DNA of 64,000 nt from contig JAMKCH010019723.1 in assembly GCA_023653785.1 (NCBI GenBank), positions 1-64,000 of the forward strand, written 5' to 3'. The notes beneath the pieces are model-generated. The model did no database searches. It saw only the letters and a program-made list of their open reading frames with translations, and was not told the origin of the DNA. Below are positions 48,490-59,971 of this stretch, piece by piece. Made by a program: the position numbers and the translations under genes. Positions within the stretch are counted from its first letter, which is position 1; each line of letters opens with the position of its first letter. The DNA is from Ophioderma brevispina (taxonomy: Eukaryota > Echinodermata > Ophiuroidea > Amphilepidida > Ophiodermatidae).

Positions 48490-48960
48490 CGTGTAATTCA
48501 TTGGACAGTCGCCATTTGGTAAGAAATTAAGACTAAAAATTGCTATTAAATTCAAATTTTGTGATTCACTATATCCTCGCCTTACTGTCAGTAGTACTGA
48601 CTTGCCTGAAAAAGAGAATGGGTTTGAACCGTTGGCATAAGTACAAGTGAGCATTATCTTGCATGCAGATTTATCTACTCTGGAAGAAATTCGCAATTTT
48701 GTATTAAAGGGGCATTGTGTTGTAATTTCCGTCCGTTTACAGACGGAAATTACAACACAGTAGCCTATGGGGCACCATGATATTTGCATTTTGCTCATAA
48801 CTTCTATAATGGCATCATCAGAATCTACTGAAAGTTTGAAAGTAGCCCTTTCTCAATGTTAACTAATCAACCATAAACAAAAAATGAATGGTACAGCGAA
48901 GGATCATTGAAATGTAACTTTAAGTGCAGTCAGAATATTTCCAGAGTAGGAGCAATTTAT
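48490..48960 (+). other. Probable 3' UTR and downstream DNA with a perfect hairpin
   Basis: After the TAA at 48486-48488 there is an 18-bp perfect inverted repeat at 48716-48733 and 48742-48759 ('GTTGTAATTTCCGTC' core) with an 8-nt loop. The minus-strand open frame 48421-48798 lies over the last exon and this region and is treated as a shadow. Confidence 0.45.
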
Positions 48961-50480
48961 AGTCACTCCAGGGGGGCCGGCCAAGATAGCGTCGTTTTCG
49001 CCGTTCCCATAGGTTTAACACGTAATCACTAAAACTTGACAAATATTCTAAAGTCGAAAATATGTTTAATATCAATATTTTTCCACTCAAAATCCGTTGG
49101 AGTTGAAGAATCAACTCCAGTGTAAGTATTTTGTTTGTATGAATAACGGTACAAACGGGATCCATTTGAACGAGGCTCGCTTGACCCCACGTTCAATCGC
49201 AGGGTCACCACTATTTATAGATGCGGACGGGGCTGCGGACATGTACCAGGTAGCCTAAGCACCAACGTGGAATGATTCGTTGACCTGCATGTAGCAATTC
49301 TCTCATGTCCGGTCTTTAAAAAAAAATTTGATGATAGTTTTGCAGCACCAATTATGCACCACGCCTTAAAGCAATGCAATTTATATCGGCCGCTGCTCCG
49401 TACGGAAATCCCCACTGGCCACTCACTGATCTATTTATAAACGCGCACAGTGACTTTACTGTTCAGGCTCGTCCAATGACTCGTTCGGCATTTTTTGCGC
49501 GATGAATGAGGCTTGGCCGCCACCGCCTGAGTCACTCCTTCAATTTAACTATAATATTACCACCGCTTGAAACTCTATGAATCAATATTCTCTTGGCCGA
49601 GATAGCGAAAGGGGCCGGTTTCGAGACCGTGTAGTTTTGTCTTTAATTAAAATTAATGCACGCGGTAGTTTCTAGTCTTTGTAATTATATAACTACCTGT
49701 TAGTCTTTTTGTAGCTTTATGAAAGACTTAATTGTGAATATACCCTGCTTTCAAACTGTTTCCACTTGACAAAACACTCGTTTACTCTCTGTGACAAATC
49801 TCGTAGCAAACCTTCGATCAAGAAATTGATTACTATTGAACTTTGAATGATAAATATAAGTAATCTCTAATGGATTGTCAAAGATCCCCCAATGTGATCA
49901 ACTCGACAATCTATTAACTGAAGCATTGAATGAAACTCGCTCGAATCATAAAGTTTCGCCCTATCGTGTTGCTGGTCTTTCCTGTGCTACGCAATCTCGG
50001 CCATCTTCTCGATAAATTAGTTGAAACCATTCTCTGAGCTGAATCCTAATTATGTAAAGGGTGAATTTTTATTTCCTCAGAAAAACCCCAGATGTATCCA
50101 ACCTAAAGTGTCTCGCCAGATTTGATATATTTGAATCAAAGCGTTTCATTTTGATTCAGAAACATCCAGTCTTATTGCCTAAACGATTCTCATTGAATTC
50201 ATGGTGTAAACTATAAACAATTAACTGGGGCAGCCATGGGAGCGAAAATTGCCCCAGTACATAGGCACCTATTCAAGGGATACATAGAAACACTCTTATA
50301 TAATCGTGTTTTAAGACACCTTTTGTGAACAAACCAGCACTTATGTTAAGAACGCCCTGGCTAGATACCTGAGACGTTTTATCCTTTGGATCATAAACAT
50401 TTTTTGATACGTTTGTAAAATTTTGAACCGTCTACATGCACTAATCAAATTAAATCCCCTACATACAGCACTTCTTGATA
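48960..50480. other. Intergenic DNA, repeat fragments only
   Basis: 48970-49030 resembles 40800-40880. 'TTGGCCGAGATAGCG' near 49593 and 'ATCTCGGCCATCTTCTCG' near 49994 form a loose inverted pair. No gene supported. Confidence 0.35.
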
Positions 50481-50490
50481 TTGAGTGCAA

Positions 50491-50676
50491 ATGGCGACTG
50501 CAATAATAATAGTTCAAACCGCTATGTGTTATTTTTCAACAGATGTCATTTCCTCAACTCAATATTTTAATTTAGAAATAATGAAAATGAAGCTGAGAAT
50601 CCAAGAGCTGAGAATGCAATGTCAGCCCTATGTTTCTTCAGTTTTTGAGGCCCGTCAGATCCGAGACTCGTCTTGA
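50491..50676 (+). CDS. Weak candidate small ORF, unknown
   Basis: ATG at 50491 opens 61 codons with a helical, charged middle ('LEIMKMKLRIQELRMQC'). The context 'GCAAATGG' is acceptable. No domain, no paired splice sites, no neighbour that explains it; likely chance but more protein-like than most short frames nearby. Confidence 0.15.
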   Translation: MATAIIIVQTAMCYFSTDVISSTQYFNLEIMKMKLRIQELRMQCQPYVSSVFEARQIRDSS

Positions 50677-51018
50677 CAGCTCACCCCATCGAACTTAACA
50701 TTTTAGAATCATGAATACCTTTCATATGGTGCACCATATTGTGACTCCAGAAAATGAAAAGATTTTTAAGAGTGAAAGTCTTGAATTATTGCATTATGTT
50801 AAACTTCTTTATATTAATCTTGAATATAGCATGTTTGGTACTGTGCCATCTAATAATGACAACGGTCAATACTCTCACCGATTTGTCTTCTCATTTGCAT
50901 TTATGATAAATTGGAATTTCATGTGCCTGGTTTAAAAACTACTAACTCGAGTTTGCCAAATGCCCATACAAATACAAAAGAAAAGGGACTACATGGAACT
51001 CTAATTGGTTTGTTTCTT

Positions 51019-52951
51019 TGTGTGAAGTTTGTTTATGCCTTGAATTTGAAAACAAAAGAGGAGTACATTGGGTGGCACATATGCATATTCTAAAAATACC
51101 AGGGCGCAAATTAAAAAAAAAATATCTCATGATCCACTCTTCTTGCAAAAAAAAGCATAGCACCTAGCTTTTAGCCAAAGAATCTGAGAAAATTTTTTTG
51201 CCTTATAGTTTTATCATTTATCCCATGACCAAAATGCAAGTTAGTGATTTAAATTAAATTTGCTTCACCCCATCTCAGATTTTAAATCTACTTTTAACCT
51301 GACACAAGACCTATCGATTCAGACTGAGCCGTGATCTGACTGCCTTTAAAGGTTCCATGGACACGGCTGAGTAGACATTTTCTTAATTTCTTCATTTTTC
51401 GTACCTCACATTATCCTGATCATATCGCAGCACAGATTTTAAAAGTGAACATCAAAGTGGAAAGTTGTTTAAATTTCAAGGTACATATGCCCAACCTGAC
51501 ATGCCTTCTCCTGTTTTCGCGAACGCGTATCAAGATGCGGGAGTTGGATTTGACCCAGTTAATGGCGTCAGAGTAACAAGTTGTAAACATAGCTCACACG
51601 TGGGCTAACCGCACCGCACACTCCAGATATCTCTCCTTGTCGGTTTCTTTGCTGGAAACTTGATTAAAGCTATTCTGTTCTGATTCTCCTTGTCGGTACG
51701 GTCGCCGCTGGTGCACCCGTCGACAATATAGCACATTAGGCCTATTATCGTAATTTTAAGGCACCAAATCAAGAAAAAAATATGCCATATGATGCAACAC
51801 GTACGACGCATATACCGCGAGAAGTCAACTGTGTACGTATACAAGAAAACTGGGCCACGCGCACGTCCGTTCCACAATGACGATCATGACGCGTTACGCG
51901 TATCGCGTATTTGTTACTCGGGCGTCACTTCCGGGTCATCGCTGCCAGCGCGATAATCACTTTCGTTTTGGAATTTCCTTTGAAAGCTTGTCCAAAACAC
52001 ATGATATTATGCCCAATTTTTATCAAACATACGGTTTTTCAATTATTGCTTCATGCAGATTTTACATTGATACCAATGCATATTATGAATGAAACCATTT
52101 TTGGTGGTATTATAAGTATGTTTAAAAGCATGTCCATGGACCTTTAAGGTGTTGGCATTATGATTTGGTTTCTAAGGAGTACGCGCAAACCGACTTTAAT
52201 AAACTCGGAGATGAGCAAGCGTGCATTCGTTTGCGAATTTAGCTTCGCAAAAATTCATGAGCGACTTTCCCCCTCTGCGTTTACGAATTTGTAAAGCGTT
52301 CGCAAAATCGCGTAGAACTCTGATGTTGCTAGGACTTGTCTAAGAACGCGCCTGATTAATTACGCGTCTCAAAAAAAAAAAAAAAAAAAATGTGTGAAGT
52401 TTGTTTTATGCCTTGAATTTGAAAACAAAAGAGGAGTACATTGGAGTGGCACATATTGCATATTTCTAAAAATACCAGGGCGCAAATTAAAAAAAAAATA
52501 TCGCATAGATCACAGCTCTTCTTGCAAAAAAAAGCATAGCACATAGCTTTTTAGCCAAAGAAGCTGAGAATATTTTTTGCCTTATGAGTTTTATCATTTA
52601 TCCATGACCAAAATGCAAGTTAGATTAATTAAATTTGCTTCACCCCACTCAGATGTTAAATCTACTTTTAACAATGACACCAAGACCTGATCGATTCAGC
52701 ACTGAGCTCGTGATCTGACTGCCTTTAAGGTGTTGGCATTATGATTTGGTTTCTAAGGAGTACGCGCAAACCGACTTTAATAAACTCGGAGATGAGCAAG
52801 CGTGCATTCGTTTGCGAATTTAGCGTCGCAAAAATTCATGAGCGACTTTCCCCCTCTGCGTTTACGAATTTGTAAAGCGTTCGCAAAATCGCGTAGAACT
52901 CTGATGTTGCTAGGACTTGTCTAAGAACGCGCCTGATTAATTACGCGTCTC
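51019..52951 (+). repeat. Collapsed-haplotype-like direct duplication joined by a 20-base A run
   Basis: 51019-51349 recurs at 52391-52728, and 52144-52370 recurs at 52725-52951 (nearly identical). The junction is a run of 20 A at 52371-52390. The first copy of the 0.33 kb block lacks single bases at many places where the second has them ('TTGGGTGG' against 'TTGGAGTGG', 'ATATGCAT' against 'ATATTGCAT'). Confidence 0.75.
51346..52147. mobile_element. TTAA-flanked non-autonomous element, ~0.8 kb
   Basis: Left 'TTAAAGGTTCCATGGACACG' and right (complement) 'TTAAAGGTCCATGGACATG' form the termini, sharing TTAA on both sides. TTAA flanks are typical of piggyBac-type insertion. It is missing from the duplicate at 52728, where the same left flank runs directly into the next element. 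No transposase frame was seen. Confidence 0.7.
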
Positions 52952-53404
52952 ACCTTTCACGCACCCATTTTTTGTTTTGCTGCGTGACATATAGGCGTAA
53001 AATAACGCGAGACGCATCGCCTGTAGTGAAGACGGAAATTTCTCTTTAAAAATTTCCTTCTTCGACGATTTTCAGGAAAACTAATACGGTGACACCATTG
53101 TTTTATTTCGGTATATTCAAGTATGCAACTTAAACATATGTGAAAATCAGAAAAACGTTCGGCCCCTTTGTTATCTTTTTGGGGCACTTTAGTATCGGTG
53201 CATCACATTTTCCCATAGAGTTGCGTGGTAAATAATGTAAAATTTTGAGCAAAAATGTACTTTTTGAAAGTCTTTTTTCTCAAAAACGAATATGGTAAGC
53301 CATATTTTTTATTTCAGATTTGTTATCAGCACAATTGAATGTACTATATATCAAATTTTAAAGAAATTCTTCGGCCCATTTAAATCATGATGCTAACACC
53401 TTAA
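52725..53404. mobile_element. TTAA-flanked non-autonomous element, ~0.68 kb (partial copy at 52144-52370)
   Basis: Left 'TTAAGGTGTTGGCATTATGA' and right complement 'TTAAGGTGTTAGCATCATGA' are inverted termini with TTAA at both edges. The left 227 bp is repeated at 52144-52370, cut off by the A run. The open frame 52957-53187 on the minus strand shows no transposase signature. Confidence 0.75.
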
Positions 53405-53599
53405 ACGTGTGCAGGCGATCTGTTTGCTGGTAGCCGCTGGTTTAGCGTTCTAATTTGTCTGCATAACTGTCCCACCGTATGTGTCTTGAGTCTTGCGTCA
53501 GATACTCCAAACAAAGCAACTGCTTATCCATGGAGGTTTGTGTTACATGCATAAATTGTGCTCACAAGTATTTAAGCAGGTGCAAGTAAAAATCAACAA

Positions 53600-54720
53600 A
53601 CTGCTTAGAGTTTAAGATGGGTTGTGGTTGGCTGCATATCAAAGCCAGATTGGTGGATGGATGGAGCTGAAACAACATGTGTAGGTAGTCTGTTCCATAT
53701 GGGAATGGTGCGAACAAAGAAAGAATATTTGTATGAATCTACACTTGGCTGGATTTTTTGGTAGCAGCAGGTTTTGTAGTCTCTCCTTGGTCTTGTTGTT
53801 GGTATAACACAGTTTGGAAATGGGATACCAACTAGACCATGCTTGATCTTATAAAATATTGAGCATTGGATAATTGAGCATTGGATAAACAGTCTTCGAG
53901 TGGCAAGAGTATCCCAAGATTCTGGAGCATTTCAGTCACGCTGGCTGTTCGCTCAAAGTTGGTCAATACGAAACGTGCTGCCTGACGTTGCACAGATTCC
54001 AGGAATTCACTTGACCCAGTGGCATAAGGATTCCACACAGCTGCCGAGTACTCTAACTTGGGGCGCACAAGAGCTTGGTAAGCTCGCTCCTTAAAGGGAC
54101 ATAATAGCATGAAAAAAGTGCCATTGTGAAAAGGACCCTTACTGAAATCACTTCCACGAGTTTGAAAACAATTTGGATGTTTACATTCTGTAAAAACAGA
54201 AGAGTTCCGGGGGGTGGGGTGGCAGTTTGTGGCAATTTCTGGAACAGAAAAGCAAGGTGTTCACATCCCTGACAGAATTTACAGTGTATTTAGCATGTTT
54301 TGCGACACAATTCAAAAGCATTCAGACCGGGATTCAGGCATTGTACTTTAATAGCTTGTAGTAAGATATTGATCTGGCACGTGAAAGATTGATTAGCGGG
54401 ATTAGCACATATACAATAGCAATTGTTTGTGAGCTGATGACAACATGATTTTCAAGTTTGGTAAATGCTGGCAGTAATGTCAGCTTCCTTGTTCCAGAAA
54501 TTGCTACAAACTGCCACCTCCCCCTGGAACTCTTCCTGTTTTTACTGTTTTAACAGGATGTAAACATCCAATTTTGTTTTCAAACTCGTGGAAGTGATTT
54601 CAGTAAGGGTCCTTTTCGTTATGTCAATTTTGTTCATGCCATTATGTCCCTTAAACTTCCTTGGGGCAGGATGGGAGGTTATTCCTCAAGACGCCAAGGG
54701 TACTTCGTGCGCTAACAATG
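53600..54720 (-). pseudogene. Non-LTR reverse transcriptase C-terminus, split by a TTAA element
   Basis: On the minus strand, from 54720 down: 'STLGVLRNNLPSCPKEV', the MITE (54654-54091), then 'KERAYQALVRPKLEYSAAVW', 'FLESVQRQAARFVLTNFERT', and in another frame 'FYKIKHGLVGIPFP', 'DSYKYSFFVRTIPIWNRLPT'. Removing the element and one TTAA restores a continuous frame across the junction. The family is distinct from the other fragments in the window. Confidence 0.85.
54091..54654. mobile_element. TTAA-flanked MITE, ~560 bp, inside a reverse transcriptase
   Basis: Termini 'TTAAAGGGACATAATAGCAT' and complement 'TTAAGGGACATAATGGCAT' continue into arms of about 150 bp each ('AAAAGGACCCTTACTGAAAT', 'CTTCCACGAGTTTGAAAACA', 'GGATGTTTACAT'). 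TTAA on both edges and the interrupted frame show it transposed in. Confidence 0.85.
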
Positions 54721-54729
54721 GAATCCCAA

Positions 54730-55040
54730 GTTTGCATGTGTTGCATACCAAATAAAGCAAAAAATTAAGAAATACAGTGGTGCAGGTTTCAATCAACAAA
54801 GTGAAAGAATTAAGTGATTAATTGTGCAAAACAAAAGTCACCCAATGGTATAGCCAAAAAACGCCTTTGAAAACGCAGCGACCCTGACAACTCGGCCGAT
54901 GATGTAACAGAGGTAAGACAACTTATGCTAGCAATACTGCGAAAAGATGCCAAGCAGGAGGTTAAGCGCCGGTCAATTACACAAAATGCATTCCTATTGA
55001 AACGTGGCTATAATAAACGACATAACAGAGTACAGAATCA
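54730..55040. other. Intergenic DNA, no feature
   Basis: No open frame or repeat recognised. Confidence 0.3.
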
Positions 55041-55042
55041 AG

Positions 55043-56192
55043 CCATATGAGTCATTCCATCAGGTTAGGACTCAAAGTGTGACATGGCTCTGTATCATCA
55101 AAAGTATCACTACTTTAGATACAGTTATTTCATGTAAGATGCACCTTTGGGTGTGTAAGAAATTGACAAAGTTTGTAGACATACGCACGTGTCTTGTCCG
55201 AGGTATGATAGAAAACATGCCTGTTTGATGGACATTAGACACGGTGTCTGTGTTAAGTCTGAATTTCACAAATTCAAGTTTTTAGACATTTATAGTATGA
55301 ATTTGTCAAAATGATTTTGTGTACTACTGAGAGGGCATAAAAGTCACTAGAACAAAGATGAATTATGTTAATTTGTGACCAAATAAAGCAAATATTGCCA
55401 GATTTGCTGTTTTGACATGGCGTCTATGTTACGTCCGCATTATTAAGCATTTAGGTTCACATTTTCAGTTCTTGATGGTATATGTGGTAATTTATTACCA
55501 CAACTTAAGTTTTTCTTGTTGCAGTGTGTGTTCCTAAACATATACATTTAGTTAGTTTGTATGATTATGCACTATTTTGTCACCTGTACCAAAATATTGT
55601 GTGCAAAAAAGTGTGTGACATAAATATTTACATTAAATTTGTCACAATTTTGAGGGAATGACCAATTAATTACACAAACTAAATACTTGTAGGTCTTCAG
55701 CGACACAACTGCAACATGTAAAACTCTTGTAGTGGTTGTAAATCCCCACACATGGTAGAAACAATACAAAATGCAAAACCCATATGTATAAAAATGTGGA
55801 CTAACACGGACACCGCAAAAAATGAACAAATCTACCCATTTCACTTTTATTTGGTTACAAACTTCAACAATTAAACTTTGTTTTAGTGCATTTCATACTC
55901 TTTCATTAGTACACAAAATTATTTTAATCAATTCATATTGTAAATGTTAACAAAATGAGAATTTGTGAAATTCGGACGCAACACAGACACCGTGTCGAAT
56001 GTCCATCAAACAGGCATGTTTTCTATCATACCTCGGACAAGACACATGCGTATATCTACAAACTTTGTCAATTTCTTGCACACCCAAAGGTGCATCTTAC
56101 ATGAAATAACTGTATCAAAAGTAGTGATACTTTTGATGATACAGAGCCATGTCACATTTTGAGTCCTAACCTGATGGAATGACCCATATAGG
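55043..56192. mobile_element. 1.15-kb nearly full-length palindromic element
   Basis: Outer arms 55043-55276 and 55960-56192 are reverse complements at roughly nine bases in ten by eye ('GTCATTCCATCAGGTTAGGA', 'GACACGGTGTCTGTGT'). Pairing continues inward to about 55620 at lower similarity ('GTGACCAAATAAAG' with 'AAATAAAAG' blocks, 'TTTTGTGTACTA', 'GTTGCAG'). Each outer arm carries a 65-codon open frame reading outside-in from the arm end, and the two peptides are almost the same ('NTDTVSNVHQTGMFSIIPRT'). Whether these are translated is unknown. Confidence 0.8.
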
Positions 56193-56199
56193 TGAGCTC

Positions 56200-56860
56200 A
56201 TGTATTTAAAGTTACGCGCATAGGATGGCATGTCCCTAAAATAGGCTTCTGTTAACTTCTGCTAAACAGGTGTCTCTGGAATGCCATTGTGTTGGGTATA
56301 CTATTAATACAGTTGCTTAATCCTTTCAAATGAGGATGTTTTTGATAGAAAACTTTCCTCAATGCAAAAATCAGAGTTTCATATTTTTAGGAAGACCTGT
56401 CATGTGAAATCTCTCGTTGCACCTTTAAGAAATTGACCAGTCTTGGTCGTATTTTGCGTAAAAAATTGCATAAGAAGCCAGTATTGCACGTTTACTAGGA
56501 TGGGTTTGGAACTTCTTGCACATGATTTTGTGAAGTTTATTGCCCAGAGAAACAGAGGTGAAACTATTTTTGATATTGCACTTATTATCATCAGAAATTA
56601 CCAATTTCAATACAGAATAATTTGGCATCATAACTCTGTTCTTGTACATTGTACTTGAGTATTTGTTTACCTTGCGGTCATGAGCATTGCGAATATTTTG
56701 TTCGAACGGGATGGTAAGTTCGATGGCAATGACCTTTTTAGACTTTCGGTGAGTTGTCAGAATATCCGGAGGGACAGTGATGCCCGCAACTTTGTTTGTA
56801 CCGGTGTGAAAGCAGATATTGTCCGGTGGGAGCCATAGTCCGGGGCTCCATAGACGATAA
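56200..56860. other. Repeat-derived DNA, no gene seen
   Basis: Contains the recurring phrase 'GTGAAATCTCTCGTTG' near 56404 (compare 9061 and 430). The overlapping open frames 56400-56658 on both strands lack domains. Confidence 0.35.
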
Positions 56861-56864
56861 CGGA

Positions 56865-57515
56865 ATAAAAAATATAAGGATAAAAAGGCTATAGTTTGTC
56901 TACAGGTCTTGGTTCCGAGCTTTATTTAAACAGGTACAGCCCAAGGTTCAAGGTCATCCTGTGGTAAACTTTAACCTAGTGCTCCGATTTTGTTGAAACT
57001 GGTGTCAAATTGTTCGTCTTGCCTTATTTTACAATGTTTAGCATTTGGTTTCGTAATTAGTGGGAAGCCCATAAGAATTGCATTTTCTGCTTCAGTATGA
57101 CCAGAGCTCAGAGCGGTTTTAACAAAATCTGAGCAATGGATAATTTTTCAAGCATGACCTTGAACCATATCAAGACTGTAGCCGTGTAATTAAAGGTCGA
57201 AACCTAGCCATACCTTTTTATAATCTTTTTAATGAGACAAATACATTAGTGTACATTTGAATACAATTTGATTTCCAATTTACCTCTGTACTAATTCTAC
57301 CCCTAAGTTCCCCACATTTGCCAGAGGTTTGACCCAAAAATTCTGATTCGGCACCTTCAAACTATAGAAAAATATCTTCAAACCTTCTTCCTCAAACTCC
57401 GAGAATATGATTCTCATTTATAACCCTACTATTGAACTAGGGGGACGATGTCACGTTGCCATCATTGAGCCTTTTGAGATAGGAAAGGGGCGTGGTAAAT
57501 TATTGCGGGTAAATA
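56865..57515. repeat. Foldback repeat related to F1/F2
   Basis: Left 'AAAAAGGCTATAGTTTGTCT' and 'GGTTCAAGGTCATCCTGTGG' pair with 'CCATACCTTTTTATAATC' and 'CATGACCTTGAACC'. The right edge 'TTTTGAGATAGGAAAGGGG' with 'GGTAAATTATTGCGGGTAAA' resembles 24380-24430. Confidence 0.6.
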
Positions 57516-57877
57516 TTTTAAAGAGGGACTCCGGAGAAAAACATTAAAAAGTTCATAGTAGATATGGCTGTATTGGACCAAACCAGGAAGACTGAGCATC
57601 AGAGGATATCAGGTTGTGAAGAAATAAACATTTTTGTTCGGTAATCGTAGATATCGTATATTGCCGTATCGATCTATTGTGTCCCCAGTTTTTTCCTGAA
57701 GTTGCGAGTTGTCCGCTTTGAGAACCAGCAAAATACGATGCGACGTCACTGCCATATTGATTTGAGTTATGTCTATTTCTTCACGACTCGATGTCCTCAG
57801 TCTTTCTAGTTTGGTCCAATACATCCATATCTATTATGAATCTTCTTAATTTTTCTCCCTGGAGTCCCTCTTTGAAT
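57516..57877. mobile_element. Palindromic MITE-like element, ~360 bp
   Basis: Left arm 'TTTAAAGAGGGACTCC', then 'GATATGGCTGTATTGGACCA' and 'GAAGACTGAG', pairs over about 88 bp with the complement at 57790-57877. Minus-strand open frames 57609-57966 are by-products. Confidence 0.75.
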
Positions 57878-57898
57878 GTTTCATACGGGGTATAGACG

Positions 57899-58099
57899 TA
57901 TAGACCGTATTCAATAGCCAGCCATGTTGGTGGACAAGATAGACGCATTCCAGTACTACAATACATTCACCTGTCAATGATCCCTGTGCAATCGCTAAAC
58001 ATGGATCGATTGACAGCTGAATGTATTGTAGTCCTGGAATGTATGCATCTTGTCCACCAATATGTCTGGTGGCTGACGTCATATTGAATACGGTCTATA
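57899..58099. mobile_element. Palindromic MITE with TA flanks, ~200 bp
   Basis: 'TAGACCGTATTCAATA' at the left and 'TATTGAATACGGTCTA' at the right are exact inverted termini; pairing continues for about 85 bp ('TTGGTGGACAAGAT', 'ACTACAATACATTCA'). TA dinucleotides flank both edges, as in Tc1/mariner-type insertion. Confidence 0.8.
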
Positions 58100-58104
58100 G
58101 ACAT

Positions 58105-59310
58105 GTTGGTCTTGTCCCAAGGGTTTAAAAGGTATATAGTTTGCTATGTCTACAACCTTTGGCGATACACGGCGGGCTAAAAAAAACTGATAACCAGGGG
58201 GATCACTGGAATAAATCATTATAATCGTCCGAATGGATTCAAACTGGTTTCAAACTGTTCGTTTGGGAATGTTACAACAGAAAATATTTAGCGGAGGCTA
58301 GAGTGCTGATCTTACAGACTCTGTGGGCCCTATCAATATTTCCCTCTTAATTATACCCCAAATGTTAAACAAAATACATGACATATATTTGACATTACTC
58401 TCCAACTGCATGACCAATTTGAGCCCATTTAGTCCAGTTATTTTATGATTTGACCCAAAACAAATTGCAAAAGAAACAATTTTGGTGTTAATATACTGTG
58501 AAATTGTCCAAATATAATATGTTAAAAGTTTACCAAAATCAACCTAGTGGAACATGTTGAAATAGGGGGAAACAGTTGTACAGGGGTAAAAAATTAGAAT
58601 TGTTCGAATCGATTTAAATGATACACCAATTTAATGGGCTACTCTTAAGGTTTAAAAAAGGTATAGTTTGCCCTATATGTGAGTTATAGTTTCAGTACAA
58701 TAGGCACATAACAGTTCAAGGTCATCCTGGGGTAAAATTCATAGAATGGTCCGTTTTTTGATCGGACTGGTTGTAAATTGTTCAATTTGTCCCACTTGAT
58801 AAGTAAATGTAAATAGATTGTTTGTTTGAACGTTATAAGAGTTACAGAGCTATGACAAGTGACCTCCCATAGACCCTGTATCCCCTGTCACATTTTGCGT
58901 TCCAATTATGCAACGAATATAAAAGATGTTGCAACCAGTATATTTTCGGCTCCTGTACCATCAGACGAACAATTTGACACAATTTTTGTAACGAACGGAT
59001 ACATCTCAAAATTTACCCCCATTGTGACCTTGAACCTATTTTGACTCACAACTATTGAACTACAACCTGCAGATAGGGCAACTATACCTTTTTTAATCCT
59101 GGAAGGTGACCAACACCTTGGCATAATTTTTGACGCGTTTTGTACCTTTTCATGTTTTGACCCCTGTATAAACCTTACCCCCTTAAAAATATATGTTCCA
59201 CTCCTTTGATTTTGGTAAACTTTTGATATGTTGTTTTTAAAGGTTTTCTCAATACAATTCTGGAAAAAATGATTCTTTTGCAATTAGTTTTGGGTAAGGC
59301 ATCATTTATT
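58105..59310. repeat. Long foldback repeat, family F1 copy 3, preceded by a partial copy
   Basis: The main copy (58440-59310) starts 'TGACCCAAAACAAATTGCAA' and ends with the complement of a similar phrase. Inner pairs are 'GGTTTAAAAAAGGTATAGTT' with 'AACTATACCTTTTTTAATCC' and 'TTCAAGGTCATCCTGGGGT' with 'CATTGTGACCTTGAAC'. 58105-58430 is a left-arm fragment of the same type. Confidence 0.75.
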
Positions 59311-59971
59311 CTATTTTGACTGGTCTAATCTTTGAGAAGAATCTACGCATTATACCATTTTGTGCAGACACGTGTGCAAGGTCATATACAAAATATGGCT
59401 GTACCCCTGGACTATTTTGCATCAGTGACGACGACTTTCCTCTGGCTGCGGCGACGGAAGGGGGAAGGGAGTGCAGGGGGAAATGGCCCCTCCACTATCA
59501 AAAGGGGGAGGGGCTGGTTCCCCCACTTCAAAATTGATTGACAATACACATGGGGCCTATCATAGTTGCACGTGAAAACGATAGTAAAGTATTAAAAATT
59601 GACCAGATAATAAAGTGTCATATGGCCCTCTACTTTGAAAATCGTTCCGCCACTGCTGTTTGGCTGATCACATTTCATCCAATATATAATTCAATATTGT
59701 TTGCCATATGTCTGGAAGGCGATGACCCATTTCCCTACATGTCGGTGTCCAAAATAAATTACCAAATTACCACCATTCTAAAAAAGCTTAAAAAAACATG
59801 GACAGAAAGCGTTCCCCATGTCTTTGCTGGAGTGTTGTTATTATGCAGTTGAATCCAGCTCAGGATTCCAGTAAGTTGTTGTTTTTGGATTGCAATGGCG
59901 CCTTCAGCTACTTAGGCTATTTGTGCCCAAAACAAAACCTTTTAATATAAGAACAATACAAGAGAATCATA

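Noticed and set aside
48421..48798. Minus-strand 125-codon open frame that looks protein-like near its end
   Set aside because: It overlaps the terminal exon of the + strand gene, which fits in phase with a proper acceptor and stop. The minus frame is its shadow plus a hairpin.
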